A DNA stretch of 64,000 nt from Candidatus Parvarchaeota archaeon. Lineage in GTDB: Archaea; Nanobdellota; Nanobdellia; Parvarchaeales; Parvarchaeaceae. Each line of letters begins with the position of its first letter. The stretch's first letter is position 1. The stretch covers positions 1 through 64,000 of the forward strand of contig JAPDMB010000001.1 of NCBI GenBank assembly GCA_025920305.1, written 5' to 3'. The position numbers and the translations under genes were made by a program. The notes under the pieces were generated by a model that was given only the letters and a program-made list of their open reading frames with translations, had not been told where the DNA came from and did no database searches. Shown piece after piece: positions 16,536 through 25,089 of the stretch.

Positions 16536-16999
16536 ATTTTGATTTGATATACGGAGTTGCGACTTTTATCTTTAATATAGTAACCTTCATAGCCGTAATA
16601 CTTCTAATCAATGATTACAAGGATAAGAATACCATAGCTCAGGCTACGAGGATGTTTTTGGATGCAAGAAGATTTACACTTGCCTTTGTGTTCTTGCTGA
16701 TCGCAGCGCTGTCCCTGGCGGTAGGCTATAGCATTAGCGCCTTTATCGCCGTCAATAATCCTCAAACTACTTTCTGGGAGTATACGAATATACTCGTCTT
16801 TCTATTCCTTATGCTATTCTTTGTATTATTCTCAGGGTTCTACACTAGCCGGAGAGTGAAGAGGAAGTTGCTGAAGCCGACAAGTGTAGAAGTTCCTACG
16901 AATAATTTGAACCAGAACCCTCCTGCCCAGTCAGGGGATTCAAGCATACCAGGGCAGCCTGCATCTCCTGGGGATGAGCAGGTGCATCAGAAGCAATAA
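16532..16999 (+). CDS. Membrane protein with proline-rich tail, unknown
   Basis: This 155-residue protein has three predicted membrane helices (about 5-25, 48-75 and 85-108). A basic stretch RRVKRKLLKP follows, then a flexible 40-residue tail rich in N, P, Q, S and G. No family is recognised. It overlaps the previous membrane-protein gene by 4 bases (ATGA), and the two have the same helix count, so a heteromeric complex is plausible. It precedes pyrG by 31 bases. Confidence 0.65.
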   Translation: MNFDLIYGVATFIFNIVTFIAVILLINDYKDKNTIAQATRMFLDARRFTLAFVFLLIAALSLAVGYSISAFIAVNNPQTTFWEYTNILVFLFLMLFFVLFSGFYTSRRVKRKLLKPTSVEVPTNNLNQNPPAQSGDSSIPGQPASPGDEQVHQKQ

Positions 17000-17030
17000 A
17001 GTATTAAAGTGATTATAGAGTCTATTAAAG

Positions 17031-18671
17031 ATGCAGGCAAAGTTCATCGTTGTCACTGGTTCCTTGATGAGCGGTCTTGGAAAGGGAATTCTCGTTTCAT
17101 CAATAATGAAGGTTCTGGATATGTATGATTTAAAGGTCCTTCCGATAAAATTCGATGGCTACCTGAATTTCGACTGCGGTACGATGAATCCATATCGCCA
17201 TGGCGAGGTCTTCGTACTGGAGGATGGCGGAGAAGTTGACATGGATTTCGGAACGTATGAAAGATTTTTAGACAGAGATCTAGATAGAGATTCATCCATA
17301 ACGGGCGGGAAGATAATCAGCAGTATAATAGAGAAGGAGAGGAGGGGAGACTTCCTGGGAGAAGATGTACAGGTGACCCCTCATCTCACAGGAGAGGTAA
17401 TAAAGTATATAGAAGATTTCGCAGAGAAGAAGAAAATTGATATAGTCGTTATAGAAGTCGGTGGTACAGTAGGCGACATAGAGAATGGATACTTCATAGA
17501 GGCGATGAGACAGCTTTCCTTGAAGAGAAAAGTAGAGTTTATAAATTTGACTTATGTACCGGTTATAAGCAGCGTTGGTGAGCAGAAGACTAAGCCGTCA
17601 CAGATAGGCATACGCCTACTTATGCAGGCTGGTATAAAGCCAGATATATTGGTAAGCAGAACGCATGAGCCGCTATCAGAAAAAACAAGGGAAAAATTGG
17701 CATTTTTCTCAAGCCTAGACAAAAGCAGAATAATAAGCGATGAAGATCTGAACAACATATACAGGTTCCCAATTAATCTGCTTAAGCAGGGAGTGGATAG
17801 GATATTATTAGATGATTTGGGCATCAAGGGACTTAAAATCAATAGAGACAAGTTGCGCTCCTGGGAAGAGATAGCCGATGACACAGTCGGTATAGAAGGC
17901 GAGTCAATAAGGATAGGGATCGTTGGTAAGTATATAGATCTGAAAGATTCATATGTAAGTGTAAGAGAAGCCGTGTATCACGCCTCTCATGCACTTGGCA
18001 TAAATACGGATATAAAATGGATAGAAGCGACAAACCTCAGAGATGAGAAGCAGGTATCAAATGAGCTTGCAGGGCTGGATGGTGTGATAATCCCAGGCGG
18101 CTTCGGTGCCAGGGGCATAGAAGGGAAGATAATGGCGATAAAATATGCGAGGGAAAATAAAATACCCCTCCTCGGGTTATGCCTCGGCATGCAGTTGATG
18201 GCGGTTGAATTTGCGCGCAATGTCTGCAAGCTTAAGGGGGCAAACTCGACTGAGTTCGACCCAAAGACTAAATATAAGATAATAGATTTAATGCCCGCAC
18301 AAGTTGCCGTAAAGAATAAAGGTGGAACTATGAGATTAGGCGCTTGGAAGGCGAGGATAACCGTCAATGATTCGATCGCATATAGAGCTTATAAAAAGAA
18401 AATCATCTCCGAGAGGCATAGGCACAGATACGAATTGAATAACAGATACAGGCATCTGCTCGAAAAAGCAGGGCTCATCGTTTCAGCCACCACCTTAGAC
18501 GGTAAATTAGTTGAGATCATGGAATGGAAGAACAGTTATGGCATTGGCACGCAGGCCCATCCGGAGTTGAAGTCTAGGCCAAGTAGGCCTTCGCCTCTGT
18601 TCTTGTCGTTTATAAATGCGGCATCAGAAGTCAAGAAGCAAAGTTTAAATACATCGACTAAATCAGAATAA
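17031..18671 (+). CDS. pyrG: CTP synthase
   Basis: CTP synthase makes CTP from UTP, ATP and glutamine. The 546-residue protein has the synthetase P-loop region VTGSLMSGLGKGI, EDGGEVDMDFGTYERF and KERRGDFLG in the first half. The glutaminase half has PGGFGARGIEGK, the nucleophile Cys in LLGLCLGMQ, ERHRHRYELNN and the terminal His-Glu in QAHPELKSRP. Two usually invariant positions differ: KFDGYLN in place of KxDPYxN, and DCGTM in place of DPGTM. Catalytic residues are otherwise present. It runs into trxA with a 2-base gap. Confidence 0.95.
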   Translation: MQAKFIVVTGSLMSGLGKGILVSSIMKVLDMYDLKVLPIKFDGYLNFDCGTMNPYRHGEVFVLEDGGEVDMDFGTYERFLDRDLDRDSSITGGKIISSIIEKERRGDFLGEDVQVTPHLTGEVIKYIEDFAEKKKIDIVVIEVGGTVGDIENGYFIEAMRQLSLKRKVEFINLTYVPVISSVGEQKTKPSQIGIRLLMQAGIKPDILVSRTHEPLSEKTREKLAFFSSLDKSRIISDEDLNNIYRFPINLLKQGVDRILLDDLGIKGLKINRDKLRSWEEIADDTVGIEGESIRIGIVGKYIDLKDSYVSVREAVYHASHALGINTDIKWIEATNLRDEKQVSNELAGLDGVIIPGGFGARGIEGKIMAIKYARENKIPLLGLCLGMQLMAVEFARNVCKLKGANSTEFDPKTKYKIIDLMPAQVAVKNKGGTMRLGAWKARITVNDSIAYRAYKKKIISERHRHRYELNNRYRHLLEKAGLIVSATTLDGKLVEIMEWKNSYGIGTQAHPELKSRPSRPSPLFLSFINAASEVKKQSLNTSTKSE

Positions 18672-18673
18672 AG

Positions 18674-18991
18674 ATGGCAGAAAATTTGGATGAGGACAAC
18701 TTTCATCAGACTTTAAAGGGAGTCGATCTTGCTTTGGTTGACTTCTGGGCGGAATGGTGTATGCCTTGTAAGATGCTTGAGCCAGTTCTGGCAGAAGTAG
18801 AAAAAGAGATGGGCGGTAAGCTGAAATTCTTTAGATTAAATGTGGATGAGAATCCAAACATTGCAAGCGAATACGGTATAGAGGGCATACCTACTTTGAT
18901 AGTGTTCAAAGGCGGTAAGCCTATAAACGCAATCGTTGGATTCAGACCTAAAGCTCAGCTAGAGAAAGATATAAATGATTCAATAAAGTAG
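18674..18991 (+). CDS. trxA: Thioredoxin
   Basis: This is a 105-residue cytosolic thiol-disulfide oxidoreductase. It has the active site WAEWCMPCKMLEP, where the second position of WCxPC is Met in place of the common Gly. The cis-Pro is in IEGIPTLIVFKGGK. Length and secondary-structure order are those of a minimal thioredoxin with no signal peptide. It follows pyrG by 2 bases. CTP synthase and thioredoxin have no known functional link, so this looks like simple packing. Confidence 0.93.
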   Translation: MAENLDEDNFHQTLKGVDLALVDFWAEWCMPCKMLEPVLAEVEKEMGGKLKFFRLNVDENPNIASEYGIEGIPTLIVFKGGKPINAIVGFRPKAQLEKDINDSIK

Positions 18992-19010
18992 ACATACTAT
19001 GATTTGAGCT

Positions 19011-19529
19011 ATGGATAAAATGCTTTTAGTCGGTAGTAGAGTTGTAATATCCGATCAGCCGCTTGCATCTTCGATATATAATAAAGGCGCATTTGGCGTC
19101 TTTGAAGATGGAAAGTTGTATCTCTCGCTGGAGGAAGCTCTCTATCTGAAAGAAAAGAAAAAACTTGAGATTATCGATAATAGCGGAAAGCGGATGAATG
19201 ACACGACTATCTTAAGAGTTTTCGGGAGGAGAGAGAAGGGTTTCGCAAAGAGATATATCGTTTTCAAGAATCTCAGAGATAAAGGTTACATCCCGAAGGC
19301 CGCATTCAAATACGGTGGTGATTTCAGGGTATACGATAAGGGCGACAGGCCTGGTAAAGAGCATGCCGAATGGATATTAAAGATATATGAACAGGGCGAT
19401 ACGGTGAAGTTCAAAGATTTCTCAGCCTTGAATAGGGTAGCTCACAGTGTGAAGAAGAGTCTGCTTATTGCAGTAGTAGACGATGAAAATTCAGTTACAT
19501 TTTATGAAGTGAACTGGAGAAATATCTGA
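19011..19529 (+). CDS. endA: tRNA-splicing endonuclease EndA
   Basis: EndA cuts archaeal introns at bulge-helix-bulge sites. The 172-residue protein has the catalytic region YIVFKNLRDKGYIPKAAFKY, then DFRVY (Tyr108), GKEHAEW (His118) and SVKKSLL (Lys149). The spacing of 10 and 31 residues fits the known Tyr-His-Lys triad. The length is that of the single-unit form that assembles as a homotetramer. In this window at least two pre-tRNAs (Ile-UAU, Leu-CAA) need it. The two introns have weak outer helices or one mismatch, so relaxed substrate recognition would be expected. Confidence 0.93.
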   Translation: MDKMLLVGSRVVISDQPLASSIYNKGAFGVFEDGKLYLSLEEALYLKEKKKLEIIDNSGKRMNDTTILRVFGRREKGFAKRYIVFKNLRDKGYIPKAAFKYGGDFRVYDKGDRPGKEHAEWILKIYEQGDTVKFKDFSALNRVAHSVKKSLLIAVVDDENSVTFYEVNWRNI

Positions 19530-19530
19530 C

Positions 19531-19641
19531 ATGGCAAAATTATCCATGAAACGTTTAGCGAAGTATAGGCGATTACAGAATAAGATTAGGAGAGATAGTA
19601 TTAGGCTGCAGGCAGTTTTGAGAGAATATAAATCAAATTAA
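19531..19641 (+). CDS. Very small basic protein (36 aa)
   Basis: An ATG one base after the EndA stop opens a 36-codon frame: [20 protein letters not shown], continuing [16 protein letters not shown]. It is highly basic and predicted helical, like small ribosomal or RNA-binding peptides, but I cannot match it to a named family. Its end overlaps the end of the convergent L23 gene by 9 bases. Tight coupling to endA and the absence of any other use for this DNA support a real gene. Confidence 0.5.
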   Translation: MAKLSMKRLAKYRRLQNKIRRDSIRLQAVLREYKSN

Positions 19642-19896
19642 TCCAAGCTGCGTTGCAAGGTCCATAGCATTGTTTTCTTTGTTTAGCTTAACGATTGCAA
19701 TCTTGTCTCCATTCATTCTATTGATTATATTTATGGCTTCTACCTTTACAGAGAATAAGGACTCTATCTCCTTTTTTAGTTCTATCTTATTCGAGTGTTT
19801 TGTGACGATAAATGATAGTTTATTATCCTGCTGCATCAGTCTTATAGACTTCTCTCCCCCAACTACACTCACTATGTTTTTGATCTTTTTCTCCAT
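19633..19896 (-). CDS. rpl23: Large-subunit ribosomal protein L23
   Basis: This 87-residue protein matches archaeal uL23. It has TEK-like start variation, [22 protein letters not shown] and [20 protein letters not shown], ending in ATQLGLI. uL23 sits at the exit tunnel and is a docking site for SRP and the translocon. It lies 2 bases after L4. The usual next genes (L2, S19) are missing; the cluster ends here. Confidence 0.9.
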   Translation of the reverse strand: MEKKIKNIVSVVGGEKSIRLMQQDNKLSFIVTKHSNKIELKKEIESLFSVKVEAINIINRMNGDKIAIVKLNKENNAMDLATQLGLI

Positions 19897-19898
19897 AT

Positions 19899-20690
19899 CT
19901 AAATCTTAAGCGAAGCCACTGCGCTTTGAGTCCATACGATTAATCTACCTGGTTTCCCAGCATGCGATACATCGCTTACATTTAGTTTCCTAACGTCTGC
20001 AACGTCGATGTTCATATTTGCGGCGGACCTTCTCAGTTTATCTGGCTCTGTGGTGATTATAATCATCCCAAGTTTCTTTTTATACTTTCTGCCCCGCATC
20101 TTCCCCTTTCCGGCTCGTATGATCCTCTTTTTTGTGCGTATCAATTCCGATTCCAAACCAATAGCAGACAATGTCTTGTAAAGTTCCTTTGTCTTTGATA
20201 TATCATTTAATTTATCCTCTATCACTATTGGGAGTTCAATATCTCCTATTTCGTGTGAAGATTTGACGATATCACGGTTTGCTGAGGCAGCTATCGCGCT
20301 TTTTATTGCCGCTATTTTCTCCTTTTTATTGAGTTTTTTCTCCAAAACTTTCTCTTTCTTCGGGGGATGCGCTTCTCTTCCACCTACCGTATTTGGCGCA
20401 GTTGCACCTACATATACAAACTGAGTTCCCATCCTCCATGTTACCTTCTTCGGGGTTCTTGTCAGCCCATGACCGTAGACTGTCTTGTAAGTTCTTCTTG
20501 TTTTGGAGAGTGTAGAAGATTTTCTCTTTCCAGCCATAGGGTCAGTATACTTTAACTGGAAGTTTCTAGATTGCTCAGCTAAAAATGCCTTCTGTATCAA
20601 CTTCTTGTTTATTATGTATTCGAAAGCATCAGGCAGATCTATCTCCCCAACTTTTTGATTGTTTAATGACAATACATTGGCTTTTTTCAT
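19899..20690 (-). CDS. rpl4: Large-subunit ribosomal protein L4
   Basis: This 263-residue archaeal uL4 has the conserved internal region [20 protein letters not shown], then [10 protein letters not shown], and the C-terminal globular part ending [14 protein letters not shown]. The long extended loop lines the exit tunnel. The gene overlaps the end of L3 by 4 bases and is followed by L23 after 2 bases, so the three are co-translated. Confidence 0.95.
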   Translation of the reverse strand: MKKANVLSLNNQKVGEIDLPDAFEYIINKKLIQKAFLAEQSRNFQLKYTDPMAGKRKSSTLSKTRRTYKTVYGHGLTRTPKKVTWRMGTQFVYVGATAPNTVGGREAHPPKKEKVLEKKLNKKEKIAAIKSAIAASANRDIVKSSHEIGDIELPIVIEDKLNDISKTKELYKTLSAIGLESELIRTKKRIIRAGKGKMRGRKYKKKLGMIIITTEPDKLRRSAANMNIDVADVRKLNVSDVSHAGKPGRLIVWTQSAVASLKI

Positions 20691-21631
20691 ATTAACGTCA
20701 CCTTGGTTGGTCCGAGTTTTTTGTTTGGCCTTATGGCTTTCCTGATCATTATAAGCCTGCTTGGGCTTCCCGGTACAGAGCCCTTCAGCACCATGGCTGG
20801 AGCATTCAGATTTCCATACCTATAATAACCTTGCGGTATGTTCGCTTCCATGGGATCATTCAATACCTTCAGTACAAACTTATTGTATTCAGTCCTGGAA
20901 TTGAAACCTAATCGTCCATGTTGCGGCACTGTAAATTGCACCTTTGCCATGCTTTCTGCGCCTAAATTTCCGGCTTTTCTTCTGGACTTGCTGGCGTGTA
21001 CTGGATATATCTTAACCCCAAATCTTTTCACTGAGCCGGAAAAGCCTTTGCCCTTCGTCACAGCGCCGACGTCTACGAAGGTGCCTTCTTTTATGAATTC
21101 AGAGGCATTTATTTCTTTTCCCATCAGGGATTTAATTTTTTCAAGTTTTTTATTTATATCCCCTCCAATATCAACTTCGAACAGTTCCGGTGTTTTTTTC
21201 AGGCCTATCTTCCATGGCATTGTTGATACGATCAGCCTTGCATCCGAAGCCTTTTTTGAAAGTTCATCAAAATCAGCATTATTCGGTTTATATTTTACCC
21301 TCCTTTCGATATTCTTATCTGCTTCGGTCCACACATCTCCTATAGATTTTCCATCCTTATAGAATCTAGCCGCTGCAACAAGCAGTGGCGGGGTTTCTAT
21401 TATTGTTACTGGGGATATAATCTCCGTTTTGAAGGTGGGCGAATCTTTATCATTGTCTACATAAATTGCCTGTCTCATACCAGCTTTGTAGCCCGCAAAT
21501 AGCGATAGTTCGCCGTCTTCAAGGGTAACGTGTGATTCTAACCTATGAAAAGGCCGCTGACTCTTCTTTATTGGATAATACTGTAGACTGCCCCTCCTAG
21601 GCGTGCTCTTCTTCGTTATTTGGTGTCCCAT
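20687..21631 (-). CDS. rpl3: Large-subunit ribosomal protein L3
   Basis: This 314-residue archaeal uL3 begins with the typical PRRGSLQYYPIKK region and has LFAGYKAGM, then GKGFSGSVKRFGVK and HASKSRRKAGNLG. The central QHGRLGFNSRTEYNK matches the peptidyl-transferase-proximal finger. It is the first gene of the L3-L4-L23 group, with an AT-rich promoter region (21640-21670) separating it from pyruvate kinase. Confidence 0.96.
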   Translation of the reverse strand: MGHQITKKSTPRRGSLQYYPIKKSQRPFHRLESHVTLEDGELSLFAGYKAGMRQAIYVDNDKDSPTFKTEIISPVTIIETPPLLVAAARFYKDGKSIGDVWTEADKNIERRVKYKPNNADFDELSKKASDARLIVSTMPWKIGLKKTPELFEVDIGGDINKKLEKIKSLMGKEINASEFIKEGTFVDVGAVTKGKGFSGSVKRFGVKIYPVHASKSRRKAGNLGAESMAKVQFTVPQHGRLGFNSRTEYNKFVLKVLNDPMEANIPQGYYRYGNLNAPAMVLKGSVPGSPSRLIMIRKAIRPNKKLGPTKVTLI

Positions 21632-21693
21632 ATCAAATATGAATAAAAATTTGTTATAGTGTAGAGATAATATTTAGTAATAAATACTTTATC

Positions 21694-23046
21694 TTATAGA
21701 TCTAAAATCTCTATCTTTGTAGTAGAACCAGCTTTTCCGAAAACTCCTGCGACAAGTATCACTTTTTTTGCCTTTAATTTGTTCTTCAAATATTTTTTTA
21801 TCTCCATGAGTCCATAATCTAGGTTTTTGTAAAGGAATGGTTCTATCCCCCTCCCAAAGGCCAGCTTTTCAAACGTTGAAAGCCTTGGTGTCAATGCGAA
21901 TAGCCGTATGCCGCTGTCGAAATAACGTGAAAGTCTAAATGCGCTTGCGCCATCCACAGTCCTAATAATCATGTTCTTGATCCCAGTGGATTCAGCTAGT
22001 TTTACGGCTACTTCTGCAACTGAATCGTCCTCTGATCTTATAGTGTAGCTACTTTTTCTAATTGCTTCGCTTTTGAATGTATCTATAAGATGCATGAGCG
22101 TCTTCACAGATTTCAATGGATAATTGCCTATCGCAGTTTCCTCAGACAGCATCAATGAATCAGCGCCTTCTTCGACCGCTGTGAAAACGTCATCGGCTTC
22201 AGCTCTGGTTGGTATGGAGTTGTTTACCATTGATTCGAGCATCTGTGTCGCTACGATTACCGGTTTCTTCAGCTGATGTGCTTCTAATATTAGTTTCTCC
22301 TGCAGCTTTGGAACATTAGATATATCCATGTTGAGGCCTAAGTCTCCCCTTGCCACCATAACTATATCAGAAGCCTTAGCGATCTCCTTAAAATTGTTTA
22401 CACCCTCTTTTCGTTCTATTTTCGATATTAATATAGAATCTTTCCCAGCTATCTTCCTAACTTTTTCCACGTCTTTCGAGCTCGATATGAACGATAGAGC
22501 GAAAGTATTCAGGTTGTTTTTCAAGCCAAATTTTATCCCCTCTATATCATCTTTTGTAGGGTATATATGCGGATAACTTATCCCATCCTGGTTTATGCTC
22601 TGTTCACTGAGCAGGCTGTATGAATTCAACGCTTTCGTGATTATGTATCCCCTCTCCCTTTTTATCGGCTTCAATTCTAGTTTTCCATCGGAAAGCTTTA
22701 TGTTTTTATTGGCTGAAAGCGAGCTTAAAATGCTTTCGCTTACCGGTATATCACCGTTAACACCAATCGTGTAATTTCTACCTTCCTCTACATTCAAATT
22801 TCCATTAGGTAGCTTTCCTATCCTGAATTTTGGACCAGGAAGATCAAGTACTATTACAATCTTTTCGTTTATGGATCTTCCGATGTCCTCTATCCTGTTT
22901 ATCACATCTTTATGCCAGTTGAAGTCTCCGTGCGACAGGTTCAGCCTGAATATCCTGATGCCATCTCTTATCATCTTTTTGAGTGTTTGGCTGCTTTCAG
23001 ACGCTGGGCCTATTGTTACTATAGCCTTCACAGTTTTATATGTCAT
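21694..23046 (-). CDS. pyk: Pyruvate kinase
   Basis: This enzyme converts phosphoenolpyruvate and ADP to pyruvate and ATP. The 450-residue protein has AIVTIGPASESSQTLKKMI and FRLNLSHGD near the N-terminus, KISKIERKEGVNNF-type strands, the MVARGDLGLNM metal-site motif, KPVIVATQMLESMV and PTRAEADDVFTAVEEG. The ATG at 23046 (MTYKTVKAIV) fits the family better than the one at 23070. The C-terminal effector domain is present. It supplies the ATP-yielding end of the glycolytic route whose other enzymes are at 7092, 30453 and 43338. Confidence 0.95.
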   Translation of the reverse strand: MTYKTVKAIVTIGPASESSQTLKKMIRDGIRIFRLNLSHGDFNWHKDVINRIEDIGRSINEKIVIVLDLPGPKFRIGKLPNGNLNVEEGRNYTIGVNGDIPVSESILSSLSANKNIKLSDGKLELKPIKRERGYIITKALNSYSLLSEQSINQDGISYPHIYPTKDDIEGIKFGLKNNLNTFALSFISSSKDVEKVRKIAGKDSILISKIERKEGVNNFKEIAKASDIVMVARGDLGLNMDISNVPKLQEKLILEAHQLKKPVIVATQMLESMVNNSIPTRAEADDVFTAVEEGADSLMLSEETAIGNYPLKSVKTLMHLIDTFKSEAIRKSSYTIRSEDDSVAEVAVKLAESTGIKNMIIRTVDGASAFRLSRYFDSGIRLFALTPRLSTFEKLAFGRGIEPFLYKNLDYGLMEIKKYLKNKLKAKKVILVAGVFGKAGSTTKIEILDL

Positions 23047-23124
23047 ATTATCAACCCTGTCTCCCAACATTAATTACCTGGATTAGAATATAAATTTAGT
23101 CTAACAGCTAAGATGGTTTTAATT

Positions 23125-23814
23125 TTAAGGCGGTACGCATTGGGCGGATTCCTCAGAGTACGTTGGTACATATACCACCATTATTACTGAGTTCACTGAA
23201 GATGGCAGCGAGGAGCTACCGGCTACATTACCAGAATTCGCTGACTTCGGCAGGCTGAATATCTGCGTGCCGTTCATATAAAGCGCTGTCAGATTGAAAT
23301 TAGTTGGCACAGCGGAATTTGAGGCATTAAGGAAGGTAATATTGTAAGAGATAGATCCTGGACTTAAACTATAATCGCTTATGATCTTTGATATTGGCAG
23401 GTCAAGACTAAGCATAGCTACGGCTCCATTTGAAGTTTTTAAGATGGATACATAAGCCTGAAATTGGCCGCCATTTAGCGGTAAGATTCCGCTCATATTC
23501 ATATTAGAGGTAGTTGAGACTTCATGTCCAGTTTTTGAGTTTAGCACCAGAATGTCTCCGCAGAAAAAAGAAGGGCTAGCCAGTCCTGGAGAAAAAAATG
23601 AGAGACTATACGTCGAACCTACACTCTGGCTGGATAGCTCATCTACGGTGTTCACTATCCCGTTGCTCATCTCAGAAAGTTGATTATAGTTAGCAGAGTT
23701 ATTGAAACTAGAGTACATGTACATCGCTATGAACAGGAAAACCGCAAGGATCATCAGCGCGACCCCTATAAGTGTTATGTACTCTATCGATGCCTGTGCA
23801 GCTCTGGTTTTCAT
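23125..23814 (-). CDS. Class III signal peptide pilin-like surface protein
   Basis: This 229-residue protein begins MKTRAAQASIEYITLIGVAL and continues hydrophobic to about residue 36. A basic start, then Q-A-S-x-E and a hydrophobic helix is the archaeal class III (type IV prepilin-like) signal pattern. The cut would fall just before Q or A, leaving the Glu at about position 5 of the mature helix. The remainder is Ser/Asn-rich, beta-like and has many N-glycosylation sequons. Two cysteines near 84 and 226 could pair. It overlaps the thymidylate-kinase-like gene by 4 bases. The assembly machinery is not in the window. Confidence 0.72.
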   Translation of the reverse strand: MKTRAAQASIEYITLIGVALMILAVFLFIAMYMYSSFNNSANYNQLSEMSNGIVNTVDELSSQSVGSTYSLSFFSPGLASPSFFCGDILVLNSKTGHEVSTTSNMNMSGILPLNGGQFQAYVSILKTSNGAVAMLSLDLPISKIISDYSLSPGSISYNITFLNASNSAVPTNFNLTALYMNGTQIFSLPKSANSGNVAGSSSLPSSVNSVIMVVYVPTYSEESAQCVPP

Positions 23815-24416
23815 ATTTTATTTTTCTTTAGATATTTGTCTACAATATTTATTATCTTGTTTTTTACCGTCTCCACATTGCCATTTCCATCCACGACCTT
23901 GATATGAAAATTGTTCGCTATCATCAGGAAAGCCTTCCTTACATCCGAGAGCTGCTTCGCCGTATTAAACATCTCAAAGCTTGTAGTGAGGTCGGATATC
24001 CTGCTTAAGCTAACCGTCGGCTTAACGTCTATAAGTATCCCTAAATCAGGTAGTCTAAATGACAGATTGACCTGTCTAAGCCATTTATAGTTCAGTCCTG
24101 AAGCATACCCATACGCTAAGGTAGAAAATATATACCTATCGCATATTACGATCTTGTTCGCGTTTATTGCAGGCTGTATCGTTGTCTCCAGATGGTTCGC
24201 TCTATCCGCCGAGAACAGCAGCTGTAATACTCTTCCTGACAATTTTATATCCCTATTTAGGCTGCTTCTTATTATCCCCCCTATAACACTGTTCGTTGGC
24301 TCACTCGTAAGCAGAGTGTGATATCCTTTCTCTTTAAGATAGATCTCCAGCAATGTAGCCTGAGTATTAAGACCGGCGCCGTCTAAGCCCTCAAGCACTA
24401 TCAATTTTCCAGCCAT
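23811..24416 (-). CDS. Thymidylate-kinase homologue with altered P-loop
   Basis: This 201-residue protein has the thymidylate kinase frame: KLIVLEGLDGAGLNTQ at residues 4-19, SEPTNSVIGGIIR, and the DRYIFSTLAYG motif. The P-loop should read GxxGxGK(S/T), but here the Lys is Leu16 and the following Ser/Thr is Asn17. Loss of the phosphate-binding Lys normally abolishes kinase activity, so it may be a regulatory or repurposed paralogue. A canonical copy lies 58 bases upstream. It is unclear whether this form still binds nucleotide. Confidence 0.8.
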   Translation of the reverse strand: MAGKLIVLEGLDGAGLNTQATLLEIYLKEKGYHTLLTSEPTNSVIGGIIRSSLNRDIKLSGRVLQLLFSADRANHLETTIQPAINANKIVICDRYIFSTLAYGYASGLNYKWLRQVNLSFRLPDLGILIDVKPTVSLSRISDLTTSFEMFNTAKQLSDVRKAFLMIANNFHIKVVDGNGNVETVKNKIINIVDKYLKKNKI

Positions 24417-24474
24417 AGTTTTTTATATGATACAACAGCTAAGACTTTCTTCATACATTATTAGCCTTATATGT

Positions 24475-25089
24475 TTATTTACTTTTTATTATTGATTTTA
24501 TACGGCTGGATACCTCTAAATTTACTTCATCTATGTCATTTGATGCGTCCACAGTTATCCAGTTCTTGGTTGGAAAACGTTCTTTTTTCAGTTTCAAATA
24601 ATTCTCCCTTATCCTTTTTAGTCTCTTCAAGTCACCTTCGAATCTCTCCGCTTTTCCGGTTCTCAGCCTGCGTAGAGATGTCTCAGGCGGTATATCTAAG
24701 TATATTACTACATCCGGCTTCCTTAGACGTAAGATCCTTATGATCTCCTTTATATCTCTACACCCCACTCCATCTTTCGTCTGATAAGCCAGGGTGGAGA
24801 CGAAATATCTGTCTAATATTACAGTGTATCCCTCTCTTAATTTTTTCGTCAAATCTGGCTGGTCCATAGACATGTCCAAAAGGAATAACATTACCTGCTC
24901 ATATTCGTTGAGTTCTACTTTATTCCTTATAAAATCTCTAAGTAGTTTTCCATACACATTGTTTTTACTTGGATATTTATAGACTTTATTTTTAATATGC
25001 ATCCTTTTTAGTAATGCGACGGTCCGTCTTATCTGTGTGCTTTTTCCAGCTTTATCTATGCCTTCGAAATCTACCAGTTTTCCGTTCAT
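24475..25089 (-). CDS. tmk: Thymidylate kinase
   Basis: This enzyme phosphorylates dTMP to dTDP. The 204-residue protein has an intact P-loop, FEGIDKAGKSTQ (residues 8-19), the DRYFVSTLAYQ nucleotide-site motif and VVIYLDIPPETSLRRLR leading into the lid. It overlaps the PolD small-subunit gene by 4 bases, so DNA-precursor synthesis and the polymerase are co-expressed. It is the likely active member of the tandem pair. Confidence 0.92.
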   Translation of the reverse strand: MNGKLVDFEGIDKAGKSTQIRRTVALLKRMHIKNKVYKYPSKNNVYGKLLRDFIRNKVELNEYEQVMLFLLDMSMDQPDLTKKLREGYTVILDRYFVSTLAYQTKDGVGCRDIKEIIRILRLRKPDVVIYLDIPPETSLRRLRTGKAERFEGDLKRLKRIRENYLKLKKERFPTKNWITVDASNDIDEVNLEVSSRIKSIIKSK

